Origin: Companilactobacillus farciminis KCTC 3681 = DSM 20184
Lineage (GTDB): Bacteria > Bacillota > Bacilli > Lactobacillales > Lactobacillaceae
Reading direction: 5' to 3'
Length of the DNA: 64,000 nucleotides
Assembly: GCF_002706745.1 (NCBI RefSeq)
Contig: NZ_CP017702.1
Location: 2,487,840 to 2,551,839 of the forward strand
The translations under genes and the position numbers were made by a program. The number at the start of each line of letters is the position of its first letter. The first letter of the stretch is position 1. Shown piece after piece: positions 36,084 through 44,897 of the stretch. A model generated the notes under the pieces. It was not told where the DNA came from and ran no database searches. It saw only the letters and a list, made by a program, of their open reading frames with translations.

Positions 36084-36830
36084 TTACATAAATGAACGGT
36101 CATGAATACCCATTGTACGACGGAAGACGAAACGAACTCCGTAAGCTACAACTGCAGCGATGAAGTATCCAATTGCGTTAAGAGCTGGATTGATTGATGT
36201 AGGTACAGCTGTCATGGCTGCCAAGAAGACGAACATGAAGGCTAAGCCAACGACCAAATATCCAATGGTAATTCCCCAACCGGGACGTTGTGACTTAGGA
36301 CGTTTCATTTGGTTGTTGAACCATGTCAATAGTGCACCCCACATAGCGGACAAGACTATCAAAGTAATGATACCAGTTTGATTATTAGGATCTTGTTTCT
36401 TGGAAGTTAGAGCAACAATTCCATACAAAACGCCAAACAAAGCAAAGAATAGTAATGATGTGTCGATCCATGATGCCCAGAATGGTGTTACTTTAGGCTT
36501 CTTAGTTGGATGAACGATATCTTTAGCTCTTTGAGTTACTGGACCATAAAGTTGATTAGCTGGAATCCCCTTAATTTGATTATCAACAATTTCTGGAAGT
36601 AATTTATCGATAGCTTCTTTAGCTTCGTCTTCTTTGAAACCATCTTCCATCAAATATTTATTGAGTTTAAAAATATATTCGGCATTTTTATTACTCAATT
36701 TTTTACGCAAATCGTCTGCATTAGCATTGTAGATTTCCGTTTTGATTTCTTCTTTTCTTTCGTTCTTAGCTGAAGCAACTTTTTGTTTTTCAGCAGCTTG
36801 CTTATTCTTCTCTCTTAAATCCTCTGACAT
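36084..36830 (-). CDS. DUF1129 family membrane protein
   Basis: 248 residues: charged, helical N-terminal half (about 1-125, Lys/Glu-rich) followed by four hydrophobic spans. The gene order ychF-DUF1129 and the central KKPKVTPFWASWIDTSLLFFA region fit DUF1129, a lactobacillus membrane family of unknown function. GGGGG ribosome site. Last gene of the origin-type cluster, 14 nt after ychF. Confidence 0.8.
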   Translation of the reverse strand: MSEDLREKNKQAAEKQKVASAKNERKEEIKTEIYNANADDLRKKLSNKNAEYIFKLNKYLMEDGFKEDEAKEAIDKLLPEIVDNQIKGIPANQLYGPVTQRAKDIVHPTKKPKVTPFWASWIDTSLLFFALFGVLYGIVALTSKKQDPNNQTGIITLIVLSAMWGALLTWFNNQMKRPKSQRPGWGITIGYLVVGLAFMFVFLAAMTAVPTSINPALNAIGYFIAAVVAYGVRFVFRRTMGIHDRSFM

Positions 36831-36844
36831 TTTTGTCCCCCTGG

Positions 36845-37948
36845 TTAGACGTTAAAGCGGAATTCGATGATGTCTCCATCTTGAACTTCGTAATCCTTAC
36901 CTTCAACACGTAATTTACCGGCTTCTTTGACGGCTTTTTCACTACCTAATTCATCTAAATCACTAAATGACATAACTTCAGCACGGATAAATCCACGTTC
37001 AAAATCAGAGTGAATAATTCCGGCAACTTGTGGTGCTTTCATTCCTTCGTGGAAAGTCCAAGCACGAGTTTCTTTACCACCAGCAGTGAAGAAAGTTCTA
37101 AGTCCTAATAATTTGTAACTAGCTTTGATAAGCTTATCAAGACCTGATTCTGTAACACCTTCAGCTTCAAGGAATTCTTTTCTTTCATCGTCATCTAATT
37201 CAGCAATTTCTTCTTCAGTTCTAGCTGAAACTCCGATTACTTGAGCATTTTCTTTCTTAGCATAATCTTCAACGACTTTGTAATACTTAGAACTTTCTGG
37301 ATCAGCCATATCTTCTTCAGCGATATTAGCTACGTACAAGACAGGTTTTGAAGTTAGTAGGAATAATCCCTTAACGATTTTTTGTTCATCTTCGTCAAAG
37401 TCGATTGATCTAACAGCGCCACCTTCTTCAAGTACTGGCTTGATCTTTTCAAGGACTGATAATTCGGCTTGAGCTTCTTTATCTTTAGCACTCTTAGCAG
37501 CTTTTTCAACACGTGTGTAACGCTTGTTAATACTGTCAAGATCGGCAATACTCAATTCCAAATTAATAGTTTCAATATCATCTAGTGGGTCAACTTTACC
37601 AGTAACACTTGTGATATCGTCATCATCGAACGCACGAACAACGTGAACAATAGCATCAACTTGTCTGATGTTTTCCAAGAACTTATTACCAAGTCCTTCA
37701 CCTTTACTAGCACCCTTAACGATACCAGCGATATCAGTAAATTCAAAAGTAGTATGGATCAATTTCTTGGCAGGAATCAATGAATCGATTCTTGATAGAC
37801 GACTATCTGGTACTTCAACCATTCCCACGTTAGGGTCGATTGTGGCGAAAGGATAGTTAGCCATCTCCGCACCAGCTTTTGTAATAGCATTAAATAAAGT
37901 TGACTTACCAACGTTTGGTAGTCCGACAATTCCGGCAGTTAGAGCCAT
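36845..37948 (-). CDS. ychF: Redox-regulated ATPase YchF (OLA1 family)
   Basis: 367 residues. P-loop GLPNVGKSTLFNA (8-20), the TDIAGIVKGAS G3 region, an inserted coiled coil (about 130-200), and the C-terminal TGS domain (about 280-367, HEGMKAPQVAGIIHSDFERGF...). Translation-associated GTPase-fold protein that prefers ATP and binds ribosomes. Preceded by the DUF951 gene with 3 nt between; part of the parA-parB-DUF951-ychF order typical of Firmicutes near the origin. Confidence 0.97.
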   Translation of the reverse strand: MALTAGIVGLPNVGKSTLFNAITKAGAEMANYPFATIDPNVGMVEVPDSRLSRIDSLIPAKKLIHTTFEFTDIAGIVKGASKGEGLGNKFLENIRQVDAIVHVVRAFDDDDITSVTGKVDPLDDIETINLELSIADLDSINKRYTRVEKAAKSAKDKEAQAELSVLEKIKPVLEEGGAVRSIDFDEDEQKIVKGLFLLTSKPVLYVANIAEEDMADPESSKYYKVVEDYAKKENAQVIGVSARTEEEIAELDDDERKEFLEAEGVTESGLDKLIKASYKLLGLRTFFTAGGKETRAWTFHEGMKAPQVAGIIHSDFERGFIRAEVMSFSDLDELGSEKAVKEAGKLRVEGKDYEVQDGDIIEFRFNV

Positions 37949-37951
37949 TAT

Positions 37952-38215
37952 TTATTCCTCATTTCTTTTAATAAAGTTTGGTGGCATTAATTGAGATTTT
38001 TTCAAATAATGTTCTTCGTTTTCTGTTTTCACTTGGTCAGCTTGTGTTAAAACTTTCTTGAATTTCTTCTTGAATTCAGCCCGTGGAATCATCACGATAT
38101 GTCCACAGCCTAAGCATTTAACTTTAATATCCGCACCTAAACGGATAACTTCCCAGCGATTTTCCCCACAAGCGTGAGGTTTTTTCATTGTGATAATATC
38201 TCCAAGTTTAAACAT
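37952..38215 (-). CDS. DUF951 family protein
   Basis: 87 residues. N-terminal DIITMKKPHACGENRWEVIR and KCLGCGHIVMIPR form the conserved DUF951 core with three cysteines (CG, CLGCG), a likely metal-binding OB-like fold of unknown function. C-terminal 35 residues are charged and variable. Always found beside ychF and parB in Firmicutes; same arrangement here, 9 nt after parB. Confidence 0.9.
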   Translation of the reverse strand: MFKLGDIITMKKPHACGENRWEVIRLGADIKVKCLGCGHIVMIPRAEFKKKFKKVLTQADQVKTENEEHYLKKSQLMPPNFIKRNEE

Positions 38216-38224
38216 ACAATTCCT

Positions 38225-39094
38225 CTAATCTAAATGGATTCCTAATATGTCTAAAATACGATTTAAATCATCCGTATTCGAGAAATCAATTTCTAATTTT
38301 CCGTGGCCGCTTCTAGTTTCTTTAACAGCAACCGGCGTATCAAATCTTTCAACTAATTTTTCTTCAGTTGCTCTAATAAAAGGCGATTTTTGAACAGCCT
38401 TCTTTTTCTTCTTGCTGTTGTGCTTGGATTCAGTGGCTAGTTGTTCAAGTTGACGAACAGTCAAATCTTCTTCAACAGCACGTTTTGCTAGACGATCGAT
38501 TTGGTCTTGGTCTTTTAAACTCAACAGAGTTCTCGCTTGACCCATTGATAATTTGCCACTTTGAACTAATTTCTTAGTAGCTTCCGGCAAATTCAATAGC
38601 CGCAAGTAGTTGGCAATGTAAGGACGAGACTTGCCTAATCTTTGGGAAACTTGTTCCTGAGTCAAATTCAATTTCGTAATCAAAGTTTGGTAAGCGTCTG
38701 CTTCTTCAAGTGGCGTTAAATCTTCACGTTGAAGGTTTTCCAAAACGGCAATTTCCATCATCCCTGATTCGCTTAATGGACGAACGATGGCTGGAATAGT
38801 AGTCTTTTTAGCAATTTTACTTGCACGAAAACGTCTTTCCCCAGCAATGATTTCAAAGCCATTAACACTTTCACGAACGATAATTGGTTGAAAGACACCG
38901 TTTTGTTCAATTGAGTGTGCTAACTCGTTTAAAGCATTTTGGTCGAAGGTTTTTCTAGGCTGATATGGATTAGGACGAATATCATCAATAGAAAGGTCAA
39001 CGACGGTTTCACTATTTTCATCAATAGCTTCGAATTCAGAAAAGATAGCGTCAATTCCTCTTCCTAAGCCTTTTTTATTTTTGCTTGATGCCAT
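38225..39094 (-). CDS. parB: Chromosome partitioning protein ParB (Spo0J)
   Basis: 289 residues: N-terminal KGLGRGIDAIF, the CTP-binding ParB/Srx domain (about 35-125, with IIAGERRFRASK), the helix-turn-helix (about 130-190, TQEQVSQRLGKSRPYIANYLRLL) and a C-terminal dimer domain. Loads on parS and spreads as a CTP-dependent clamp to organise the origin region. Overlaps the end of parA by 20 nt. A one-mismatch parS lies at 27751-27766. Confidence 0.95.
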   Translation of the reverse strand: MASSKNKKGLGRGIDAIFSEFEAIDENSETVVDLSIDDIRPNPYQPRKTFDQNALNELAHSIEQNGVFQPIIVRESVNGFEIIAGERRFRASKIAKKTTIPAIVRPLSESGMMEIAVLENLQREDLTPLEEADAYQTLITKLNLTQEQVSQRLGKSRPYIANYLRLLNLPEATKKLVQSGKLSMGQARTLLSLKDQDQIDRLAKRAVEEDLTVRQLEQLATESKHNSKKKKKAVQKSPFIRATEEKLVERFDTPVAVKETRSGHGKLEIDFSNTDDLNRILDILGIHLD

Positions 39095-39851
39095 TACGCT
39101 TTAACACCTCCTCGGCAAGTTCACGATAAGCTTTAGCACCTCTTGACTTGTCGTCAAAGTCGACGATTGGTAAACCGTAACTAGGTGCTTCCGCTAGACG
39201 TGTGTTTCTAGGAACGATTGATTTGTAAACTGAATCTCCAAAATACGATTTCACTTCATCAACTACTTGGGCGCCCAAATTAGTTCTGGCATCCAACATT
39301 GTGATCAAGACGCCTTCAATGGCTAAGTTAGTATTGAAATGTTTTTGGACCAAACGAATAGTATTTAATAACTGACTCAATCCTTCCAAAGCGTAGTACT
39401 CACTTTGAACTGGAATAATGATTGAATCACTGGCTGTAAAGGCATTAGTTGATAGTTGGCCTAACGAAGGTGGACAATCGATCAAGATAATATCGTAATC
39501 ACTGTCGACTTCTTCGATTCCTGCACGTAAGCGTGTTTCACGAGCCATCATCGTCGTCAATTCCATCTCTGCACCGGCTAGTTGAATTGTTGCTGGAACG
39601 ATATCCAATTTTGGATGCTTAGTATGAATAATCGTCTTTTTCAATGGATATTCGTTTACCAAAACATCATAGACATCTTTTTCAACGTTAGCTTTTTTAA
39701 TACCTAAACCGCTAGTAGCATTACCTTGAGGATCAGTATCAACAATCAATACTCTTTGACCCAAATCAGTTAAGCATGCTCCCAAATTAATGGTGGTAGT
39801 AGTTTTTCCAACACCACCTTTTTGATTTGCAACAGATATTTTTCGTGCCAT
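39075..39851 (-). CDS. parA: Chromosome partitioning ATPase ParA (Soj)
   Basis: 258 residues, deviant Walker A QKGGVGKTTTTINL (9-22), Walker A' DTDPQGNATSGL, Walker B ILIDCPPSLG. Nucleoid-bound ATPase acting with ParB in origin segregation and replication control. Upstream at 39874-39883 lies the palindrome CGTTATAACG within a larger dyad (GGAG/CTCC ends), possibly regulatory. Confidence 0.96.
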   Translation of the reverse strand: MARKISVANQKGGVGKTTTTINLGACLTDLGQRVLIVDTDPQGNATSGLGIKKANVEKDVYDVLVNEYPLKKTIIHTKHPKLDIVPATIQLAGAEMELTTMMARETRLRAGIEEVDSDYDIILIDCPPSLGQLSTNAFTASDSIIIPVQSEYYALEGLSQLLNTIRLVQKHFNTNLAIEGVLITMLDARTNLGAQVVDEVKSYFGDSVYKSIVPRNTRLAEAPSYGLPIVDFDDKSRGAKAYRELAEEVLKRNGIKQK

Positions 39852-39873
39852 TTTATTCCCCTATCTTTGGAGC

Positions 39874-39883
39874 CGTTATAACG
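39874..39883. repeat. CGTTATAACG palindrome upstream of parA
   Basis: Exact copy of a palindrome that recurs at 9506, 47579, 48489, 49356 and 59050. Here extended to CCGTTATAACGG with GGAG/CTCC ends, about 25 bp before the parA start. Confidence 0.55.
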
Positions 39884-39968
39884 GTCTCCCAAAATATTTA
39901 CTTATGGTTCACTTTTGCCATATCTATATAATCTTATCATTTTTACAGTATTCATTTACACTGTCTAA

Positions 39969-40694
39969 TTATTTCACAAGTGGTTTTTTAGCAGGTGTCC
40001 CTGGTTTTCTTGGGTATTTCTTCGGAGTTTTGTTAACTTTACCTACAAAGATAAAATTACGGATTCCTGCATCATTTGGTAACTCAACTGATGTTTGTTG
40101 TTTGATTTCTCCACCCAAAGTCTCAATCGCAAACTCTGCTGCTTTGACCTCTTCCGGAGCTTTTTCAGATTTCATAGCGACAAATTGTCCACCAACCTTA
40201 ACTAGTGGCAAACAAAATTCTGTCAAAACATTCATAGCAGCGACTGCACGAGCCGTTACAACGTCAAATTGTTCTCTAAACTGAGCATTCTTACCAACTT
40301 CTTCAGCACGACCATGAACCAAATTGACATCTTCTAAACCTAACTTATTGACCAAACTATCCAAAAACTTGATTCGCTTGTTCAATGAGTCGACGATAGT
40401 AATTTTAAGTTTAGGATTAACGATTTTCAAAGGCAAAGATGGAAAACCTGCACCTGACCCAACATCACACAATGTTAATTCGTCACTTAAGATTTTTTTA
40501 TCGACGAATCCTAATTCAATCGAATCGTAAAAATGTTTTAAATAAACTTGATCTTCATCAGTAATTGAAGTTAAGTTCATAACTTTATTAGTTTCAACCA
40601 ATTCCTTAAAGTAAGTCGCAAATTGATCTTTTTGAGTTTCACTTAACTCAATCCCTTGTTTTGCCAAGGATTCAAAAAATTCTTCCGGTTTCAT
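39969..40694 (-). CDS. rsmG: 16S rRNA G527 N7-methyltransferase RsmG
   Basis: 241 residues. SAM site [16 protein letters not shown]-terminal [20 protein letters not shown] and VTARAVA motif near the middle. A Lys/Pro-rich tail ([13 protein letters not shown]) extends the usual end, probably an rRNA contact. Start at 40694 (MKPEEFF) because GGAGGT lies 6 nt upstream; ATGs at 40700 and 40721 lie at or before that site. First gene of the minus-strand origin-type cluster. Confidence 0.95.
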   Translation of the reverse strand: MKPEEFFESLAKQGIELSETQKDQFATYFKELVETNKVMNLTSITDEDQVYLKHFYDSIELGFVDKKILSDELTLCDVGSGAGFPSLPLKIVNPKLKITIVDSLNKRIKFLDSLVNKLGLEDVNLVHGRAEEVGKNAQFREQFDVVTARAVAAMNVLTEFCLPLVKVGGQFVAMKSEKAPEEVKAAEFAIETLGGEIKQQTSVELPNDAGIRNFIFVGKVNKTPKKYPRKPGTPAKKPLVK

Positions 40695-40710
40695 TGACAT
40701 ACCTCCACTC

Positions 40711-40728
40711 GTGAAACACATGTTTCAC
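40711..40728. promoter_or_regulatory. Everted parS half-sites upstream of rsmG
   Basis: GTGAAACA and TGTTTCAC, each a perfect parS half, separated by CA but in reversed (everted) order, forming one 18-bp palindrome just ahead of the rsmG ribosome site. Not a canonical parS; may be a chance or a degenerate ParB/Noc-related site. Confidence 0.3.
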
Positions 40729-40853
40729 ACCCTTTTATCCTATATTATTGTGGCCTTTAATTCAATGTTAGAAAAAAGAGTTTTTTCTAGATTTTGTAGC
40801 AGTTACAACAATATAATTGTATTGTTATTGGTAAAAACCATGGAGGAATTCGT

Positions 40854-41285
40854 ATGATTACTGTTAAACATACTAATGAATTAACATCTAAAGAACTGAT
40901 CGATATTTTAAAAGAACGTGTCAAAGTTTTCGTAGTCGAACAAAATTGTCCTTATCAAGAAGTCGACGATGATGATTACGATGATTTACACGTTTGTTTG
41001 ACTGAAAACGGTCGATTAGAAGCCTATACCAGAATCATCGATAAAGGTGACCACATTACTTTTGGACGCGTTCTCGTCGTCAAAGAGTTTCGTAAGAATG
41101 GCTTGGGAGAAAAAATTGTTGCTGCAACAATCGATGAGATCAAACAAAGATTTCCCCAACAACCAATTCAAATCCAAGCTCAAGCTTATTTACAAAAATT
41201 CTATGAGCAATTCGGATTCAAAGCAATTTCTGACGTGTATTTAGAAGACAACATCCCTCACTTGGACATGCTGCTTAAATTTTAG
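40854..41285 (+). CDS. GNAT acetyltransferase, ElaA family
   Basis: 143 residues. The N-terminal LKERVKVFVVEQNCPYQEVDDDD is the ElaA signature, and RVLVVKEFRKNGLGEKIV the acetyl-CoA binding motif A. Acetylates an unknown small molecule or protein in the cytosol. GGAGG-like site before the ATG. Divergent from rsmG; an inverted repeat AACAATA/TATTGTT lies at 40807-40826 in the promoter region. Confidence 0.87.
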   Translation: MITVKHTNELTSKELIDILKERVKVFVVEQNCPYQEVDDDDYDDLHVCLTENGRLEAYTRIIDKGDHITFGRVLVVKEFRKNGLGEKIVAATIDEIKQRFPQQPIQIQAQAYLQKFYEQFGFKAISDVYLEDNIPHLDMLLKF

Positions 41286-41379
41286 AAAAACATTTACCAA
41301 AGATTTACATTTTTTATATTTTACATACATATTCATTTGATAAATTATCACTGTTAATCATTTAACAAAAAGCAAGAAA

Positions 41380-41412
41380 AATAGGCCAAACTCAATTTCT
41401 GAGTTCAGCCTA
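41380..41412 (-). terminator. Intrinsic terminator of the CopY-like gene
   Basis: TAGGC-GAACTCA / TGAGTTTGGCCTA stem on the minus strand followed by TTTTTC. About 25 bp beyond the stop. Confidence 0.65.
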
Positions 41413-41435
41413 CGCCCCTGCCAAGGAACTTAATT

Positions 41436-41888
41436 TTAGCACATATCGTCGCAACCGTCTGGCAAACAATCGCAATGCACGTGTTCTGGAGCAGTCTTTT
41501 CTTTTTCTTGTAAAGTCTTTTCTAATTTAGCGATATCAGCTCGACTGATTTCTAAGGAATCAATCAATTCATTCAAAACCGAACCTGCTTTATGAGCACA
41601 GAAATCATTGAATAAACTGTTAGCATATTCGTTCATCGTATCTTGTTCAGCTACAGTTGAGGAATAAATATAACGACCTTGTTCTTTTTTACGACTAAGA
41701 AATTCTTTTTTAGTTAAACGCGTAATTAAAGTCTTGATCGTAGAGTCAGACCAAGTTTGTTTCTTTTGCATCAAATTAATGATTTCTGAACTAGTCACAT
41801 GTTTCAAAGTCCAGACGATGCGCATGATTTGCCATTCGGCTGAAGAAATTTCAACTTTCTTCCGTTCTTTTTTTGTAACCGTATCCAT
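41436..41888 (-). CDS. CopY/BlaI-family repressor with Cys metal hook
   Basis: 150 residues: winged helix of the BlaI/MecI/CopY family (about 12-85, SSAEWQIMRIVWTLKHVTSSEI and STIKTLITRLTKK), a dimerisation region, and a C-terminal CDCLPDGCDDMC cluster of four cysteines like the CxCxxxxCxC hook of copper-responsive CopY. Start at 41888 after GAGGAC. No copper ATPase or chaperone gene lies within this window next to it and no TACAnnTGTA box was seen in its promoter, so its targets are elsewhere or different. Confidence 0.82.
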   Translation of the reverse strand: MDTVTKKERKKVEISSAEWQIMRIVWTLKHVTSSEIINLMQKKQTWSDSTIKTLITRLTKKEFLSRKKEQGRYIYSSTVAEQDTMNEYANSLFNDFCAHKAGSVLNELIDSLEISRADIAKLEKTLQEKEKTAPEHVHCDCLPDGCDDMC

Positions 41889-41984
41889 CAAAAACGTCCT
41901 CTCTTAATGAGAACATTATATAACAATACTAATAGCTTTTTATAGTTTGTTTTCACTAAGGATTTCCACAAAGAAATAATTATC

Positions 41985-42005
41985 GGAATATCGCCATGAT
42001 ATTCC
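41985..42005. promoter_or_regulatory. Perfect inverted repeat upstream of the EAL gene
   Basis: GGAATATC and GATATTCC with 5 nt between, followed at 42010-42016 by a third half, GGAATAT. Lies in the 223-bp region between the CopY-like and EAL genes, about 110 bp before the latter. Looks like an operator; the regulator is unknown. Confidence 0.4.
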
Positions 42006-42111
42006 AATAGGAATATTTATTATTCTTTGATTAATAGCCTGTTTAATTGATATAAATTTAAAAATGGAATAAAATACTCGAGTACAAGAGAATTTTAGGA
42101 TAGGAGGGAAA

Positions 42112-42771
42112 ATGCCTACGAAGTATAGTTTTTTTGTTCAACCACAAGTCAACAAGAGCACAGATACTCTTTTTGGATATGAAGTCCTTTTACGTAAAGA
42201 AGATAACGGCAATTGGCATTTACCAGAAGATTTCACAGAACTTTCAATTGAAAAGCAAGTAGGTTTAGTTGAAGAAACGGCTCATATATTAGCCAAGCAA
42301 AAAAATAAGCACAGATCCTTATCATTTAATTTGAACAAGGAACAAGCCAACGATCCACTTACACTGGGAGCCATTATTGCTTTAAAGAAGCGAATTGACC
42401 CAGTCTCTTTAACGATTGAATTTACTGATGCTATGCCATTAGCCAAAGTAAAAGAATACAGCTTGATATTGCATCAATACGACATTGCCCTAGTGATTGA
42501 CGACGTCGGGACAGGTTCTAATACTTTTGATAATATCAAACATTCATTGCCATACGTGGATCGAATCAAGTTTGCGATGCAAAATCTTCGCATGAGTGGT
42601 AATGCTGACAAAATTCCTGAATACCTATCCTTTTGGGTTCATCAAGCTAAAAAGTACTGTTTAGATATGGTACTAGAAGGCGTAGAAGACTCCAAAGACC
42701 AAATTCTCGCTCAAAAATACGGCATCAATATTCAACAAGGTTACCTTTATGGCAAACCTTCAATGCCTTAA
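42112..42771 (+). CDS. EAL-domain protein (c-di-GMP phosphodiesterase-like)
   Basis: 219 residues, a stand-alone EAL domain with no sensor or GGDEF part. Active-site residues of the family are all present: E24 (E-V-L-L-R), N73/N75, E103 (IEFTD), D130-D131 (DDVGTG in place of DDFGTG), K153, E189 (EGVE) and Q209. So hydrolysis of c-di-GMP is possible, although many lactobacilli lack a cyclase and such proteins may bind another partner. GGAGGG site. Own terminator; an inverted repeat lies upstream. Confidence 0.88.
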   Translation: MPTKYSFFVQPQVNKSTDTLFGYEVLLRKEDNGNWHLPEDFTELSIEKQVGLVEETAHILAKQKNKHRSLSFNLNKEQANDPLTLGAIIALKKRIDPVSLTIEFTDAMPLAKVKEYSLILHQYDIALVIDDVGTGSNTFDNIKHSLPYVDRIKFAMQNLRMSGNADKIPEYLSFWVHQAKKYCLDMVLEGVEDSKDQILAQKYGINIQQGYLYGKPSMP

Positions 42772-42815
42772 AAAAAGACCAATTAGCTTATAAAAAGTTA
42801 ATCGGTCTTTTATTT
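42771..42815. terminator. Bidirectional intrinsic terminator
   Basis: AAAGACCAATTAGCTT pairs with AAGTTAATCGGTCTTT (one mismatch), T-runs on both strands; between EAL and pepC genes. Confidence 0.85.
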
Positions 42816-44137
42816 TAGGCTAAAGAATCCCAAGCTGGCAATTCAATAGGATCTTGATTGTATTCAGATAATTCAGCAGCAGTTAAATATTTTTTATTGA
42901 TAATTACTTCGTAGACGTAATCTTCAAACCACTTCTTGTCCATCATGTAGTAGCCATTTTCACCGTTGTCGCTGCCCCAAGAATTTTCGACTTTGTAGCG
43001 ATTAGCTTGTCCATTAACTAAGTTGACCCCAGTAATAGTCATCGCATGTGAGACTTGAGCTTGCTTATAATCTAAACGAAGTCCCTTTTCAATCTCAGAG
43101 TCAATATTGAACAATTTATCGTATTGATACAAATTACCTAATAAGTAACCTTTTTTACGATCAGATTCTTCCAAAACATCATTTCCAAACCAAACTGGAT
43201 CATTGCCTTTTAATTGTTCAACCGTTAACTCTTCTAGGCGTTCAATTGGCAAATTCAAAAATTTATCGATTCGACCCCCCACAACGTTGCCAGATTCAGC
43301 AATCGTATAAGTTTGATGATATTTCTTACTCTTTTGTGGTGAGTTTTCAACGATAACATAGTCATCTAGATTCATCGTAAAGTAACGTTTTAGGAAATCT
43401 TTTGGTGTGATGCTTGTTTCTTCAATCAATTTATCATTATCGGTATGAAGCGACAATTCAAATTCCTTTGGTGGCATCCCAAATGAGTAAACGCAGACTT
43501 TATAAACTTCAGAAAGCATTTCTTCAACACGTTGATCAATTTTACTTTGGTCTGTCTTATCCTGAACCATTTGACGCAATTCGATACCATTCTTACGCAA
43601 CATCTTATTCAAAACGGCATTAAATTCAGTTGTATTGTCGGAAGCTTGAGTTTCTGGCATTACATAATTAGGAACCACTCCGTATTTTTGAATCAAATTA
43701 GCAGCATAAACCCAGTAACCACCATCGCCACTAGGAGAACTGAATAACGTGTTAACTTTTCGATCATCAACAGGCAAATCAGCCGTTTCCAAAATATTTT
43801 GATAGAAATAGTTAGCCTTTTCTAGACGATCATAAAATGAAAGATAGTTTTGTGATAATTCAAAATCTTTCAGATTATTCTTTTGAGCAAATTCTGTTCG
43901 TAAAGTATTCAAAGCTGCGAATAGCCAACAACGTCCAGAATGCTTTTGATTAGATACCTTGCCTGTATCAACCGTAACGTTAAAAGATGGATTTAATAAC
44001 GTCTTAGCATTAGGATTTTCACTAGCTTGATAAATCCCTACTTGCGCTACAGCGTTTTTAAGCACATTATTAGTTGCATCTTGATTTAAGTTCTCAGTAA
44101 AATCTGCTAAAATCTTTTTATTGATTTCTTTTGTCAA
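42815..44137 (-). CDS. pepC: Aminopeptidase C (bleomycin hydrolase family)
   Basis: 440-residue cytosolic C1B cysteine peptidase trimming N-terminal residues from peptides, part of lactic-acid-bacterial casein-peptide use. Catalytic C70 in SGRCWLF, His in QVSHAMTITG, Asn in VENSWGSDNG. The start is TTG at 44137, since GAGGTGA lies 6 nt before it and the result equals the family's length; the ATG at 44173 would add 12 residues containing that site. Confidence 0.95.
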   Translation of the reverse strand: MTKEINKKILADFTENLNQDATNNVLKNAVAQVGIYQASENPNAKTLLNPSFNVTVDTGKVSNQKHSGRCWLFAALNTLRTEFAQKNNLKDFELSQNYLSFYDRLEKANYFYQNILETADLPVDDRKVNTLFSSPSGDGGYWVYAANLIQKYGVVPNYVMPETQASDNTTEFNAVLNKMLRKNGIELRQMVQDKTDQSKIDQRVEEMLSEVYKVCVYSFGMPPKEFELSLHTDNDKLIEETSITPKDFLKRYFTMNLDDYVIVENSPQKSKKYHQTYTIAESGNVVGGRIDKFLNLPIERLEELTVEQLKGNDPVWFGNDVLEESDRKKGYLLGNLYQYDKLFNIDSEIEKGLRLDYKQAQVSHAMTITGVNLVNGQANRYKVENSWGSDNGENGYYMMDKKWFEDYVYEVIINKKYLTAAELSEYNQDPIELPAWDSLA

Positions 44138-44191
44138 TTCAATCACCTCATTTATTAATATTACAATATTCATACTATTTGGAGATAAATT

Positions 44192-44866
44192 ATGTCTGAA
44201 CCTATTAAAATTGCTTATTTATACGAAGATTTAATGAACACCTATGGAGACAGCGGTGACGTTAAGATTCTCAGCTTTCTTCTTAAAGAAAAAGGCTACG
44301 ACACTCAAGTTGATAATATCAGCCTCGGTATGAAATTTAATGCCTTTGACTACGATTTTCTTTTCTTCGGTGGTGGCCAAGATTTTGAACAATCCGTCGT
44401 TTCAACTGACCTAAAGAGACATCGCGAAACTATCAAAGAATACATTGATGACGACAATCCCATGCTTTGCATCTGTGGTGGCTATCAATTCCTAGGTAAA
44501 TATTACGAAACTAGCAGCGGCGAAACTATCCCTTGCCTTGATATTCTACCTTTCCACACTGTCTTTAAAGCTGATAGTCGTATGATCGGCGATACTGAAT
44601 ATAAGACTGAATGGGGTACTGTTAGAGCTTTCGAGAACCATAGCGGTCGAACTTATTTTGACGATAAGAGCAAGTTAAAGCCTTTCGGTCAAATGGTTGA
44701 AGGCTATGGCAATAATCCTGACGACAAACAAGAAGGTATGCGTTACAAGAGCGTTATAGGCAGCTATTCTCATGGTCCTATTTTGAAGAACGAGAACGTT
44801 GCCCGTGCGATTGCTGACAAGATTATTGCAGCCCACAAGAAACGTTTAGCTGAAACTAGCAAATAA
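44192..44866 (+). CDS. GatD-like lipid II isoglutaminyl synthase subunit
   Basis: 224-residue class I glutamine amidotransferase of the CobB/CobQ group. IAYLYEDLMNTYGDSGDV opens the family; nucleophile in LCICGGYQFLG; catalytic His in SYSHGPIL. GatD supplies ammonia from glutamine to MurT, which amidates D-Glu of lipid II. MurT normally lies just upstream, but here pepC is upstream on the other strand, so the partner must be elsewhere. GGAGA site; own terminator. Function otherwise by family. Confidence 0.83.
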   Translation: MSEPIKIAYLYEDLMNTYGDSGDVKILSFLLKEKGYDTQVDNISLGMKFNAFDYDFLFFGGGQDFEQSVVSTDLKRHRETIKEYIDDDNPMLCICGGYQFLGKYYETSSGETIPCLDILPFHTVFKADSRMIGDTEYKTEWGTVRAFENHSGRTYFDDKSKLKPFGQMVEGYGNNPDDKQEGMRYKSVIGSYSHGPILKNENVARAIADKIIAAHKKRLAETSK

Positions 44867-44896
44867 AAAAAACACAACGATGAGTTGTGTTTTTTT
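44867..44896. terminator. Bidirectional intrinsic terminator
   Basis: AAAAACACAAC pairs with GTTGTGTTTTT, 5-nt loop GATGA; between the convergent gatD-like and ackA genes. Confidence 0.9.
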
Positions 44897-44897
44897 A

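Noticed and set aside
40807..40826. AACAATA/TATTGTT dyad as a cop box for the CopY-like repressor
   Set aside because: Lacks the TACAnnTGTA core and sits before the acetyltransferase gene, not before a copper gene.
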